A program made the position numbers and the translations under genes. A stretch of DNA of 64,000 nt from Sinomonas albida (GTDB taxonomy: Bacteria; Actinomycetota; Actinomycetes; Actinomycetales; Micrococcaceae): the NCBI RefSeq assembly GCF_004919045.1, contig NZ_SWDW01000002.1, positions 124,001 to 188,000 of the forward strand, read 5' to 3'. A model generated the notes under the pieces. It was given only the letters and a program-made list of their open reading frames with translations, had not been told where the DNA came from and did not search any database. The stretch's first letter is position 1. Each line of letters begins with the position of its first letter. Positions 1 through 7,309 of the stretch are shown here, one piece after another.

Positions 1-1
1 C

Positions 2-649
2 CTCGGGGTGCGGCTCTCGGCTGGCGTCGTCACCGACGTCGTCGCGCTCGAGGCTGATGGCACCGCACACAAGTCGGTGCTCGCGGGCTCCTACGAGGTC
101 CGCGCGCGGGCCACGAGCCAGATTGCTGTGCTCGCGGTGAAGGGCCACGCCGCGGAGGGGGCGCCTGCCCCGGCTCCGGGCGCGGCGAGCGTCCATGCCG
201 TCGAGGTCCCGGGCGACGCGTTCGCGAACGCGGCGCGGATCACGGCGCGCGCCGAGCGCCCGAAGACGGGCCGGCCCGAGCTGACCGAGGCGAGCATCAT
301 CGTGGCCGGCGGGCGCGGGACGGACGGCGACTTCACGCCGATCGAGGAGCTCGCGGACGCGCTCGGCGCGGCCGTCGGCGCCTCGCGGGCCGCCACGGAC
401 GCGGGGTGGATCGGCCACGACTTCCAGGTGGGGCAGACCGGGAAGACCGTCTCGCCGCAGCTCTACATCTCGGCCGGCATCTCGGGGGCGATCCAGCAGA
501 AGGCCGGGATGCAGACCTCGAAGGTCATCGTCGCGGTGAATTCCGACCCGGAGTCGCCCGTTTTCGAGATCGCCGACTTCGGCGTGGTGGGAGACCTCTT
601 CAAGGTCCTCCCGCAGGCCACTGAGGAGATCAAGAGGCGCCGGGGCTAG
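2..649 (+). CDS. etfA: electron transfer flavoprotein subunit alpha, C-terminal part
   Basis: The reading frame is already open at the window edge, so the N-terminus is missing; about 215 residues are visible. EtfA with EtfB forms the FAD-containing electron carrier that passes electrons from acyl-CoA and related dehydrogenases to the quinone pool. The visible part holds the conserved FAD-binding C-terminal domain: the GGRG segment, the SRAATDAGW stretch, the [13 protein letters not shown] stretch that contacts the flavin, [10 protein letters not shown], and the [12 protein letters not shown] segment near the end. The stop TAG overlaps by one base the GTG of the next gene (TAGTG), so the two are probably translated together. 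EtfB would be expected just upstream of the window. Identity is firm; the true start cannot be seen. Confidence 0.95.
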   Translation, partial: LGVRLSAGVVTDVVALEADGTAHKSVLAGSYEVRARATSQIAVLAVKGHAAEGAPAPAPGAASVHAVEVPGDAFANAARITARAERPKTGRPELTEASIIVAGGRGTDGDFTPIEELADALGAAVGASRAATDAGWIGHDFQVGQTGKTVSPQLYISAGISGAIQQKAGMQTSKVIVAVNSDPESPVFEIADFGVVGDLFKVLPQATEEIKRRRG

Positions 650-1431
650 TGGCAGGCATCCTCCGCGGGGTGCCCGATCCGGCGCTCGTCGCCGAGCGGG
701 ACGAGCCGTTCACCGTGCTTGCGTTCGGCGCACATCCCGACGATCTTGATTTCGGCGCGGCCGGAACGCTCGCCGCCTGGGCGGCGGGCGGTGCCGACGT
801 CCACTACGCGGTCATGACCGACGGCGACGCCGGCGGCTTCGATCCGGCGCACCGCGGCGAGATCGTGGCAATGCGCCGCGACGAGCAGCGCGCCGCGGCG
901 TCCAGGGTCGGAGTCCGGGAGGTTCACTTCCTCGGGTACCGCGACGGGTTCCTCGAGCCCTCGCACGAAGTGCAGCGCGACGTCGTGCGGCTCATCCGCC
1001 TCGTGCGGCCGGACGTCGTCCTCGCGATGCATCCGGAGCGCAATTGGAAGAGCCTCCAGATGTCGCACCCCGACCATCTCGCGTGCGGCGAGGCGGTGAC
1101 CCGCGGCATCTATCCGGCGGCCGAGAATCCGTACGCCTTTCCGGAGCTTGAGGAAGCCGGGCTGGCCTCGTATCGGGTCCCGTGGCTCTGGCTGTACGGC
1201 GCCCCGGAAGAGCGCGTCAACCACGCCGTGGACATCACGGCCCAGGTCGAAGCGAAGCTCGAGGCCATCCGCGTCCACCTGAGTCAGCATCCTGACATCG
1301 CGGCCACGGAGCGCTACGTCCGCGCGCGGCTCGAGGCAACGGCCGCTAGCGCGGGCATGGCCCCGGGGGCCTCGGCCGAGGCCTTCCACGTCGTGGCCGT
1401 CAACGCCCCGGAGACCATCGCGGGGTTCTGA
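649..1431 (+). CDS. PIG-L family N-acetylglucosaminyl deacetylase-like protein
   Basis: A 260-residue LmbE/PIG-L fold protein. The zinc-binding signature AHPDD lies at residues 28-32 and the second metal motif SHPDH at 139-143; both are intact, so a zinc-dependent deacetylase acting on an N-acetylated sugar or a sugar conjugate is likely. Family members in actinobacteria include MshB and Mca (mycothiol metabolism) and natural-product deacetylases. The length and sequence do not let me choose the substrate. It starts with GTG that overlaps the etfA stop by one base, which indicates translational coupling. Followed by 128 bp without a gene before the convergent trmL. Confidence 0.85.
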   Translation: MAGILRGVPDPALVAERDEPFTVLAFGAHPDDLDFGAAGTLAAWAAGGADVHYAVMTDGDAGGFDPAHRGEIVAMRRDEQRAAASRVGVREVHFLGYRDGFLEPSHEVQRDVVRLIRLVRPDVVLAMHPERNWKSLQMSHPDHLACGEAVTRGIYPAAENPYAFPELEEAGLASYRVPWLWLYGAPEERVNHAVDITAQVEAKLEAIRVHLSQHPDIAATERYVRARLEATAASAGMAPGASAEAFHVVAVNAPETIAGF

Positions 1432-1559
1432 CCCGCTTCTGCCCGGGGTGGCTGGGGTGTCCCGGCTGGGGGTTCTGATGCGCGGTGCGCTTCTGATCGA
1501 AGGTGACCTGGGTGCCCGGCCGGCGTTCCTACGCGTGACCCGGCCGGACCGGACCAGCC

Positions 1560-2036
1560 TTAGAGCTGCGCGCCTGCATAGCCGTTCTGCCGCCACGCCT
1601 CGTACAAGGCGATCGACGCCGAGTTGGCCAGGTTGAGCGACCGCCGCGATGGAACCATGGGAAGCCGCACGCGCGCGGTGACGCGGGGGTCCGCGAGCAC
1701 GTCGGCGGGCAGGCCGACCGATTCGGGGCCGAAGAACAGGACGTCGCCGGGCTCGTACGCGACCTCGGCGTAGGGCGTGTCCCCGTGGGACGTGAACGCG
1801 AAGACCCGCGCGGGCAGCAGCGCGGCGAACGCGTCGTCGAGCGTCCTGTGCACGGTCACGACCGCGAGGTCGTGGTAGTCGAGGCCGGCGCGGCGAAGCT
1901 TGGCATCCTCGAAGTCGAAGCCGAGCGGCTCGACGAGGTGGAGCTCTGAGCCCGTCACCGCGGCAAGGCGGATGGCGTTGCCCGTGTTGCCCGGGATCTC
2001 GGGGGTGTAGAAGAGGATGCGAAACACGGCTTCCAT
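1560..2036 (-). CDS. trmL: tRNA (cytidine(34)-2'-O)-methyltransferase TrmL (SPOUT)
   Basis: A SPOUT (SpoU) methyltransferase of 158 residues, the usual size for TrmL, which 2'-O-methylates the wobble base of tRNA-Leu using S-adenosylmethionine. The three knot motifs are visible: NTGNAIRLAA early (motif 1), FFGPESVGLP in the middle (motif 2) and RSLNLANSASIALYEA near the C-terminus (motif 3). An in-frame GTG-less extension of 11 codons to 2069 exists, but the ATG at 2036 begins right before the first beta strand (FRILFYTPEIPGN), so I chose it. No strong ribosome site is visible. Other small SpoU enzymes are possible, but motif spacing and length favour TrmL. Confidence 0.85.
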   Translation of the reverse strand: MEAVFRILFYTPEIPGNTGNAIRLAAVTGSELHLVEPLGFDFEDAKLRRAGLDYHDLAVVTVHRTLDDAFAALLPARVFAFTSHGDTPYAEVAYEPGDVLFFGPESVGLPADVLADPRVTARVRLPMVPSRRSLNLANSASIALYEAWRQNGYAGAQL

Positions 2037-2107
2037 CCTAGTGACAGGGCCCGGGCGGCAAGGAATCATCGCTGGCAGCGCCGGCCAGGCTCAGCTCGCG
2101 AAGGTGA

Positions 2108-2174
2108 GCGCAGCCCGCGAAGCTCAGTGCAGCCCGAAGCTCAGTGCAGCCCGTTGATCAGTGCAGCCCCGTGA
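2108..2174. repeat. 17-bp tandem repeat carrying stop codons in all three frames
   Basis: Three copies of a 17-bp unit (2124-2140, 2141-2157, 2158-2174) and a partial fourth copy (2108-2123). On the minus strand each unit reads GGGCTGCACTGA plus five variable bases. The first unit met is the end of the J-domain gene (Gly-Leu-His-stop). Because 17 is not a multiple of 3, the copies place TGA in each of the three minus-strand frames. Confidence 0.9.
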
Positions 2175-3156
2175 GCAGCCGCGCGAGGGCGGGCACGTAG
2201 ACGACGTTCGGCTGCGGGCCCGACGCGAGGAAGAACTTGAGCTCGCGCACGAACTTCGAGCCGTTGAGCGGTTCGATCCCCGACGTGACGCTGCGGTGCA
2301 CGTCGATGACGGGCTGGTGGAGGCTCGAATCGGGCGTCTGCGCGAGGATGAAGCCTTGGACGTTGAGCTCGGGGAAGACCTCCTGGAACAGCCGTACCTG
2401 CCCCTCGAGAAGTGGCGGGGCGGCGCCGTGGCTGCCCTGGAGGAGCTGGTTGCCGTCCCACGCGTAGTTGCCCACGGGCACGAGCATCGAGTCGACGATG
2501 GCGAGTCGGTACCCGGCGAGCACGACGTGCGCCACGTAGGCGCCGCCCGCGGGGGAGTGGAGGCCGTTGAGGAGCCGAGCCGAGGGAATCTCCGTGAGGA
2601 TGTGCCGCTGGATGAGGGCCGCCGTGCGCTGCTCGCGCTGGATACGGGCGGCCGCACCGAAGATCCCGCGTCGCCGCGGCTCTCCGTGCTCGCGCCGCGC
2701 AGCGAGCTGCGCCGGAATGAGCGGTACGGCGCCGCCCGCGAACGGCGGCTCGTAGACGGCGGGCTCCCCGGCGAGGTTGCGCTGTTGGCGCCCGGAGCCT
2801 GGCCCGCGGCGCGCGAATCCGGATGCGTCGAACCCAGGTGCCGCCCCGCCGGGGCGCGCGGACGACGGCGGGTGCGCGCCGCCGTCGTCCGTCCCACCGG
2901 GGCCCGGGCTCCACTGGGTCCCGGCGGGCTCCCGCTGAGGGGAGGTGGAGAAGTAGCTGCGATCGTAGGCCTCTCGACGCTTGGGGTCGGAGAGGACCTC
3001 GTAGGCGAGAGTCACGCGGCGGAACTCCGCGGGATCCCCTCCGTGGTCGGGGTGGTGCGTGCGGGCCGCGCGGCGGTACGCGGCCTTGATGTCCTGGGCG
3101 GTCGCGGTAACCGAGACGCCGAGCACCTCATAGTGGGAGGGGAGGGGCGGCGTCAT
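2158..3156 (-). CDS. J-domain (DnaJ-like) protein with unassigned C-terminal domain
   Basis: A 332-residue protein with an N-terminal J domain (about residues 7-70) and the essential HPD tripeptide at 35-37, so it should stimulate a DnaK-type ATPase. The Gly/Phe region and the Cys-rich zinc fingers of true DnaJ are absent, so it is a type III co-chaperone. Residues about 70-170 are a low-complexity linker. The C-terminal 150 residues (from about 175) look like an alpha/beta domain with the strand-rich segments AHVVLAGYRLAIVDSMLVP and QGFILAQTP; the outline recalls nuclease-related (NERD-like) folds, but that is only an impression. The ATG is preceded by TAGGAT six bases upstream, suggesting a leaderless message. 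The gene ends inside a 17-bp tandem repeat. Confidence 0.85.
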   Translation of the reverse strand: MTPPLPSHYEVLGVSVTATAQDIKAAYRRAARTHHPDHGGDPAEFRRVTLAYEVLSDPKRREAYDRSYFSTSPQREPAGTQWSPGPGGTDDGGAHPPSSARPGGAAPGFDASGFARRGPGSGRQQRNLAGEPAVYEPPFAGGAVPLIPAQLAARREHGEPRRRGIFGAAARIQREQRTAALIQRHILTEIPSARLLNGLHSPAGGAYVAHVVLAGYRLAIVDSMLVPVGNYAWDGNQLLQGSHGAAPPLLEGQVRLFQEVFPELNVQGFILAQTPDSSLHQPVIDVHRSVTSGIEPLNGSKFVRELKFFLASGPQPNVVYVPALARLLTGLH

Positions 3157-3162
3157 GGATCA

Positions 3163-3168
3163 ATCCTA
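3163..3168 (-). promoter_or_regulatory. -10 box TAGGAT for leaderless J-domain gene
   Basis: On the minus strand TAGGAT lies exactly six bases before the ATG at 3156, the spacing that puts the transcription start on the first base of the start codon. No Shine-Dalgarno sequence is present in the six-base gap. Confidence 0.55.
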
Positions 3169-3286
3169 AGAGGCGCCGGGCCACCCCTCTCCCGCTGGCT
3201 GCCGCCGAGAACCGGGTGAAACTCGCCCGGTCAACGCAGGGTCAACCCCGAGTCAACGCCGAGGAAGCCCCTAGTCAAACGGCGCG

Positions 3287-3715
3287 CTAGGCCCTTCGCG
3301 CCGCGAGCCGGTTGAGCGCAAGGGCGGCCACCAGGAGGCCGAAGTCCCGGAGGGCGACGTCGTAGAAGTGGCCCAAGACCACGAGGTTCACGATGATCCC
3401 GAGCAGCCACAGCGCCACGATCGCGGAACCCCATCGAGGAACGACCGCGACGAGTACCCCCGCCACGATCTCGATGATGCCCACCCCGTACATGAACATC
3501 TGCGGCGTCACGGGGACGACCTGCGTCGCGACGGGGGCCAAGTAGGTGGGCCAGAACGTCAGGAAGTTGAAGAACTTGTCGAGGCCGAAGAGGATCGGCG
3601 CCACCGTGAAGATGGTGCGGAGCATCACGTAGGCCTGACCGGCACCGCCCATCGTTGCTGTCCCGGCGCGCCGCGCGGGAACTCGCGCGTCGCCGTGGGT
3701 TGAGGCTGAAGACAT
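3287..3715 (-). CDS. small four-helix membrane protein, DoxX-like
   Basis: A 142-residue protein with about four hydrophobic helices after a charged 25-residue N-terminus: AYVMLRTIFTVAPILFGLDK, MFMYGVGIIEIVAGVLVAVV, AIVALWLLGIIVNLVVL and FGLLVAALALNRL. Size, helix number and the FGLDKFFNFL segment resemble the DoxX family of membrane proteins linked to redox and thiol homeostasis; I cannot name the subfamily. The start has a strong ribosome site (GGAGAGGAG). A -35/-10 pair with 17-bp spacing lies upstream, and a dyad overlaps the -35 box. It is transcribed away from a Cys-rich ArsR/SufR-like regulator that has a similar site, so regulation by that neighbour is likely (inference). Confidence 0.7.
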   Translation of the reverse strand: MSSASTHGDARVPARRAGTATMGGAGQAYVMLRTIFTVAPILFGLDKFFNFLTFWPTYLAPVATQVVPVTPQMFMYGVGIIEIVAGVLVAVVPRWGSAIVALWLLGIIVNLVVLGHFYDVALRDFGLLVAALALNRLAARRA

Positions 3716-3746
3716 GGCAGGCTCCTCTCCAGAACTGATGTCTGTG

Positions 3747-3775
3747 ATTTTAGTCTCGATCCCGCTCTAAAACAA
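3747..3775 (-). promoter_or_regulatory. promoter of the DoxX-like gene
   Basis: On the minus strand TTGTTT (3770-3775) and TAAAAT (3747-3752) are separated by exactly 17 bp, a good housekeeping-type promoter. The -35 box is inside the dyad at 3769-3789. Confidence 0.65.
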
Positions 3776-3789
3776 GATGTTCATGTTTT
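3769..3789. promoter_or_regulatory. operator-like dyad AAAACA-N9-TGTTTT
   Basis: A 21-bp imperfect palindrome with half sites AAAACA and TGTTTT, covering the -35 box of the DoxX-like gene. It shares TCTAAAACA with the second site at 3862-3881. Confidence 0.6.
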
Positions 3790-3861
3790 GGAAGGAAGGT
3801 GAGATGCGGGCAACGCGGGGAGGTCTGTCGCCCGTGGTGAGCGTGATCCCGGAGCCGATCT

Positions 3862-3881
3862 AAAACATCATCCAGCGTTTT
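3862..3881. promoter_or_regulatory. second operator-like site AAAAC-N10-GTTTT
   Basis: Half sites AAAAC and GTTTT flank ten bases; the left half is again preceded by TCT, as in the first site. It ends seven bases before the -10 box of the SufR-like gene and would cover its -35 region, consistent with autoregulation. Confidence 0.5.
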
Positions 3882-3887
3882 TGGACC

Positions 3888-3893
3888 TACACT
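3888..3893 (+). promoter_or_regulatory. -10 box TACACT for leaderless SufR-like gene
   Basis: TACACT lies seven bases before the ATG at 3901, so transcription should begin at or next to the start codon. No ribosome site is present. Confidence 0.5.
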
Positions 3894-3900
3894 TGACCCC

Positions 3901-4578
3901 ATGACTGCTACTACGTGGTCCCGCCGCGTTTCCGCCGTCGCGTCGCTCGGCGATCCCACGCGGAGGGCTCTCTTCGACTTCGTCCGCGCCGCCGGCCGGC
4001 CGGTTTCGCGTGACGAGGCTGCGGCCGCCGCCGGGGTCACGCGTGGGGCGGCCGCCGCGCAGCTCGACAGGCTTGCGGAGGAAGGCGTCCTCACGATCAC
4101 GTTCGCGAAGCCGGGGGCAGGGGGACCGGGCACCGGGCGGCCCTCGAAGTTCTATTCGCTCGCCGTCACCGAGGTGCTCGCGTCCGTTCCGGAACGGAGC
4201 TACGAGCTCGCGGGGGAGCTCATGGCCGAGGCCGCCGAGCGGTCGATGACCCGCGGCGTTCCGATGGCCGATTCCCTGCGCGCCGTGGGGCGCGAGGCTG
4301 GCGAGGCCCTCGGGCGGCGCCACGGCAGCATCGAGGCTGTGCTCGGCGCGACGGGCTATGCGCCCATCACCGATGGAGACGGTGGCGTGATCCAGCTGGC
4401 CAACTGCCCGTTCCACCGGCTCGCGCAGGGCCATCGCGAGGTCGTGTGCGGCCTGAGCGCTGCGCTCCTGGAAGGAGCGCTCGCGGGGTGCGCCGACACA
4501 GCGCGCGGCGTCGAGCCGGTCGACGCGACCGACGGCCTGCGCGAGTGCTGCGCGAGGATCGTCCCGCGGGAGCAGTAA
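3901..4578 (+). CDS. ArsR/DeoR-type winged-helix regulator with Cys-rich C-terminus (SufR-like)
   Basis: A 225-residue regulator. Residues about 12-90 form a winged helix (LGDPTRRALFDFV, then the recognition region AGVTRGAAAAQLDRLAEEGV and a wing ending GRPSKFYSL). The C-terminal half carries cysteines at 169, 183, 197, 216 and 217, in the arrangement NCP...C...C...CC. That pattern resembles SufR-family repressors, which bind an Fe-S cluster through spaced C-terminal cysteines and repress Suf genes; an Fe-S or zinc sensor is therefore likely, but the spacing before the last cysteine is longer than in SufR. It is divergent from a DoxX-like membrane protein and 97 bp upstream of a cysteine desulfurase. 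Paired TCTAAAACA sites lie in the divergent region. Probably leaderless. Confidence 0.8.
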   Translation: MTATTWSRRVSAVASLGDPTRRALFDFVRAAGRPVSRDEAAAAAGVTRGAAAAQLDRLAEEGVLTITFAKPGAGGPGTGRPSKFYSLAVTEVLASVPERSYELAGELMAEAAERSMTRGVPMADSLRAVGREAGEALGRRHGSIEAVLGATGYAPITDGDGGVIQLANCPFHRLAQGHREVVCGLSAALLEGALAGCADTARGVEPVDATDGLRECCARIVPREQ

Positions 4579-4604
4579 GCATCGGCTGATGGCCGCCGCG
4601 CAGT

Positions 4605-4652
4605 ACCTGTCCCCTGAGCCCACATTCGACCTATCCCCTGACCCCACACTCG
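4605..4652. repeat. 24-bp direct tandem repeat before the cysteine desulfurase
   Basis: Two adjacent 24-bp copies (4605-4628 and 4629-4652) agree at 21 of 24 positions. They lie just upstream of the preferred start of the cysteine desulfurase, inside an alternative in-frame N-terminal extension, where they would encode two copies of an 8-residue LSPxPTxx unit. Confidence 0.75.
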
Positions 4653-4663
4653 GCCCCTGGTCC

Positions 4664-4669
4664 TACAGT
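4664..4669 (+). promoter_or_regulatory. -10 box TACAGT for leaderless cysteine desulfurase
   Basis: TACAGT is six bases before the GTG at 4676. The gap GGGAGG also looks like a ribosome site but is too close to that codon to work as one. Confidence 0.5.
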
Positions 4670-4675
4670 GGGAGG

Positions 4676-5893
4676 GTGCCCGTGTACCTCGACCACGCCG
4701 CGACGACGCCCGTCACGCCCCACGCCTTGGCGGCCTACACCGACCAGACCGCGCTCGGTGGCAATCCCTCCTCGCTCCACGCGGCGGGCCAGCGTGCCCG
4801 TCGCGCACTCGAGGACGCCCGCGAGGTGCTCGCCGCGACGCTCGGCGCGCACCCGTCGGAGGTCATCTTCACGTCCGGAGGGACGGAGGCGGACAACCTT
4901 GCGGTGAAGGGCCTCTACTGGGCCCGTCGCGACGCGGATCCGCGCCGCACTCGCGTCCTGTGCTCGAGCGTTGAACACCATGCCGTCATGGACACGGTCG
5001 AGTGGCTCGAGCGCCACGAGGGCGCCGAGGTCGTGTGGCTCCCGTGCGACGAGGGCGGGGCGACGAGCGCGGAGGCCGTCCGGGCGGAGCTCGCGAAGGC
5101 CCCCGAGTCGGTCGCCCTCGTCACCGTCATGTGGGCCAACAACGAGATCGGCACGATCCAGCCGATCCAGGAGATCGTCGAGGCGGCCGCGCACTACGGG
5201 GTGCCGGTGCACTCCGACGCGGTCCAGGCGTTCGGCCACGTCCCGGTCGACTTCGCCGCGTCGGGGCTCGCGACGATGGCCGTGAGCGGCCACAAGATCG
5301 GGGCCCCGGTGGGGATCGGTGCGCTCGCCGTGCGGCGCGACGCCGTCGTCACGCCCGTCCAGCATGGCGGCGGCCAGCAGCGCGGGCTCCGTTCGGGAAC
5401 CCTCGACGCCGCGGGAGCCGCCGCCTTCGCCGCGGCGGCGCGAGACGCCGTCGGACGCCTCCCCGAGGAGGCCCGGCGCCTCGCCGCGCTGCGCGACCGC
5501 CTCGTCGCGGGCGTCCTCGCGGCCATCCCCGAGGCGCGCCTGAGCGGCCCCGCCGACCCCGAGCTCCGGCTCCCGGGCATCGCGCATGTCACTTTCCCGG
5601 GCTGCGAGGGCGATTCCCTGCTGTTCCTCCTCGACATGATGGGCGTCGAGTCCTCGACGGGCTCGGCGTGCACGGCGGGTGTCCCACGGCCCTCGCACGT
5701 TCTGCTCGCGATGGGGCTGAGCGAGGATCAGGCGCGTGGCGCCCAGCGCTTCAGCCTCGGCTGGTCGTCCACCCCGGACGACGTCGACGCCCTCCTCGCC
5801 GTCGTCGGGCGCGCCTTCCAGCAGGCTCGCCAAGCGGGCATGGCCGGGCATGAGAGCTCGATCCAGACGGCCTCGAGCAGGTTCAGCCGCTGA
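4676..5893 (+). CDS. iscS: cysteine desulfurase (IscS/NifS family)
   Basis: A pyridoxal-phosphate enzyme that removes sulfur from cysteine as an enzyme-bound persulfide for Fe-S clusters and thio-modified tRNA. From the GTG at 4676 (405 residues) it begins PVYLDHAATTP, the normal family start; an ATG at 4589 would add 29 residues of repeat-like sequence unlike the family. Visible features: SGGTEADN at 67-74, His102 after His101, PLP contacts around Asp181/Gln184, the PLP lysine Lys207 in SGHKIG, and the active-site loop SSTGSACTAG with catalytic Cys332. The following MnmA, one gene away, is a natural sulfur acceptor. A SufR-like regulator lies just upstream, which suggests iron or redox control. 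Confidence 0.92.
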   Translation: MPVYLDHAATTPVTPHALAAYTDQTALGGNPSSLHAAGQRARRALEDAREVLAATLGAHPSEVIFTSGGTEADNLAVKGLYWARRDADPRRTRVLCSSVEHHAVMDTVEWLERHEGAEVVWLPCDEGGATSAEAVRAELAKAPESVALVTVMWANNEIGTIQPIQEIVEAAAHYGVPVHSDAVQAFGHVPVDFAASGLATMAVSGHKIGAPVGIGALAVRRDAVVTPVQHGGGQQRGLRSGTLDAAGAAAFAAAARDAVGRLPEEARRLAALRDRLVAGVLAAIPEARLSGPADPELRLPGIAHVTFPGCEGDSLLFLLDMMGVESSTGSACTAGVPRPSHVLLAMGLSEDQARGAQRFSLGWSSTPDDVDALLAVVGRAFQQARQAGMAGHESSIQTASSRFSR

Positions 5894-5895
5894 GC

Positions 5896-5942
5896 GAGCA
5901 GCTGCGGGGAGTCGAGCCGAAGCTCACCCGCGGCAGCTGCTC
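5896..5942. terminator. possible bidirectional terminator between convergent genes
   Basis: Perfect 10-bp arms GAGCAGCTGC (5896-5905) and GCAGCTGCTC (5933-5942) flank a loop with further partial pairing (GGGG against CCCG). It sits between the convergent desulfurase and FAD reductase genes. There is no T-run, so this is a tentative call. Confidence 0.4.
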
Positions 5943-5958
5943 ACTCACGTCGCCTCAC

Positions 5959-7215
5959 TCAAGTCGCGGCCGTGAGTTCCGCGAGCGGCACCGAGGGATC
6001 GGCGAGCCGGGACTCGCTGACAATGGCACGGGACTTGATGAGGGCCTTGAGGGCCTTCTGCGACCGCGGCGCGTTGACGTTCATCGCGGCAACGACCGCA
6101 CCGTCCCGGAGCCAGAACGCCACGAAGCCCGCAAGCCCGTCCTCAACGGTCGCAATCGAGCCGCGGAGCACGAGCTTGGCCCCGCGCGCCCGCTGCCCAT
6201 ACCCCGAGTATTCGAGGCTGATGCCGTACTGATCGGTGTAGAAGTAGGGCGCGATGTCGAGCGCGGCCTCGGTTCCGAGCATGGACTTCGCGGCGACCTT
6301 GCCGCCGTTGAGGGCGTTGGACCAGTGCTCGCTGCGGACGTGATCGCCCGTGAACGGCTGGAGCGAGTTCGCGCCGTCGCCGGCGGCGAAGACGCCCTCG
6401 GCGGACGTGCGGAGCGCGGCGTCGACCACGATTCCGTTGCCCACCGTGAGATGGGCGTCCTTGGCGAGCTCGACGCTGGGATTGACCCCGACCGCGACGA
6501 CGACGAGGTCCGCGCCGATCCGCTCGCCCGTGTTCGTCACGACGCACGTGACGCATTCGCCGTCGTCGGTCGCTTTGAACTCGACGGGATGCTCGCCCAA
6601 GCGGAAGGTGACCCCCTCGGCCTCGTGCAGCCGGCGGAAGTAGTCGCCCAGTTCGGGCTCGAGCTGCCCGAGGGGGTTCTGCTCGCGGCCGATGACCGTG
6701 ACCTCGTTTCGGTACGTCCGGGCCGCGGCCGCGACCTCCATGCCGATCCAGCCGGAGCCGATGAGGACCACACGTCGCCCGCCGCGCGAGAGTTCAGAGC
6801 GCAGGGCGAGGGAGTCCTCGAAGCGCCGCAGCGTCACGATGCCCTCGAGCTGGGCGCCCGGGACGTCGAGCGTGCGCGGCTGTGCGCCCGTGGCGATCAG
6901 GAGGGATCGGTAGGGCACGAGCGGCCCACTCTCGAGCCGCACGACGTGCGAGGCGGGAACGATCTCCGAGACGGTCTCGCCGAGCCGGAGGTCGACGCCG
7001 TTGTCCGCGTACCAGCCGGCGGGATTGACCGCGAGCTCCTCTTCGGGTGCCTTGCCGAGCAGGAACTCCTTCGAGAGCGGGGGCCGCAGGTAGGGCTCGC
7101 GGTGCTCCGCGGCGATGATCGTGATGGGGCCCTCCCAGCCCTCGGCCCGCAGCGTCTTCGCGGCGCTCCCGGCGGCGAGCCCGCCGCCCGCGATGACCAT
7201 GCCCTGCTCGTCCAT
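5959..7215 (-). CDS. FAD-dependent NAD(P)H oxidoreductase, ferredoxin/rubredoxin reductase-like
   Basis: A 418-residue two-dinucleotide-domain flavoprotein. The FAD-binding motif is near the N-terminus (VIAGGGLAAGSAAKTL), the NAD(P)H motif is in the middle (LIGSGWIGMEVAAA), and the second FAD motif VFAAGDGA follows; PYLRPPLSKEFL is the region found in ferredoxin reductases of oxygenase systems. There is no CxxxxC disulfide, so it is not a thioredoxin reductase or lipoamide dehydrogenase. No ferredoxin or oxygenase gene is adjacent, so the partner is unknown. The start has GGAAGG eight bases upstream. Convergent with the desulfurase and divergent from mnmA. Confidence 0.87.
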   Translation of the reverse strand: MDEQGMVIAGGGLAAGSAAKTLRAEGWEGPITIIAAEHREPYLRPPLSKEFLLGKAPEEELAVNPAGWYADNGVDLRLGETVSEIVPASHVVRLESGPLVPYRSLLIATGAQPRTLDVPGAQLEGIVTLRRFEDSLALRSELSRGGRRVVLIGSGWIGMEVAAAARTYRNEVTVIGREQNPLGQLEPELGDYFRRLHEAEGVTFRLGEHPVEFKATDDGECVTCVVTNTGERIGADLVVVAVGVNPSVELAKDAHLTVGNGIVVDAALRTSAEGVFAAGDGANSLQPFTGDHVRSEHWSNALNGGKVAAKSMLGTEAALDIAPYFYTDQYGISLEYSGYGQRARGAKLVLRGSIATVEDGLAGFVAFWLRDGAVVAAMNVNAPRSQKALKALIKSRAIVSESRLADPSVPLAELTAAT

Positions 7216-7297
7216 GACACACCCTTCCGCTCGCTCGGCGACGCTGCCGTATCACTGGGTTTGGCGGCGGGCCCGGGCCTTGCGGCCGCCCAGTCGC

Positions 7298-7303
7298 TAG
7301 AAT
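7298..7303 (+). promoter_or_regulatory. -10 box TAGAAT for leaderless mnmA
   Basis: TAGAAT is six bases before the GTG of mnmA. No ribosome site is present between them. Confidence 0.6.
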
Positions 7304-7309
7304 AGACCG

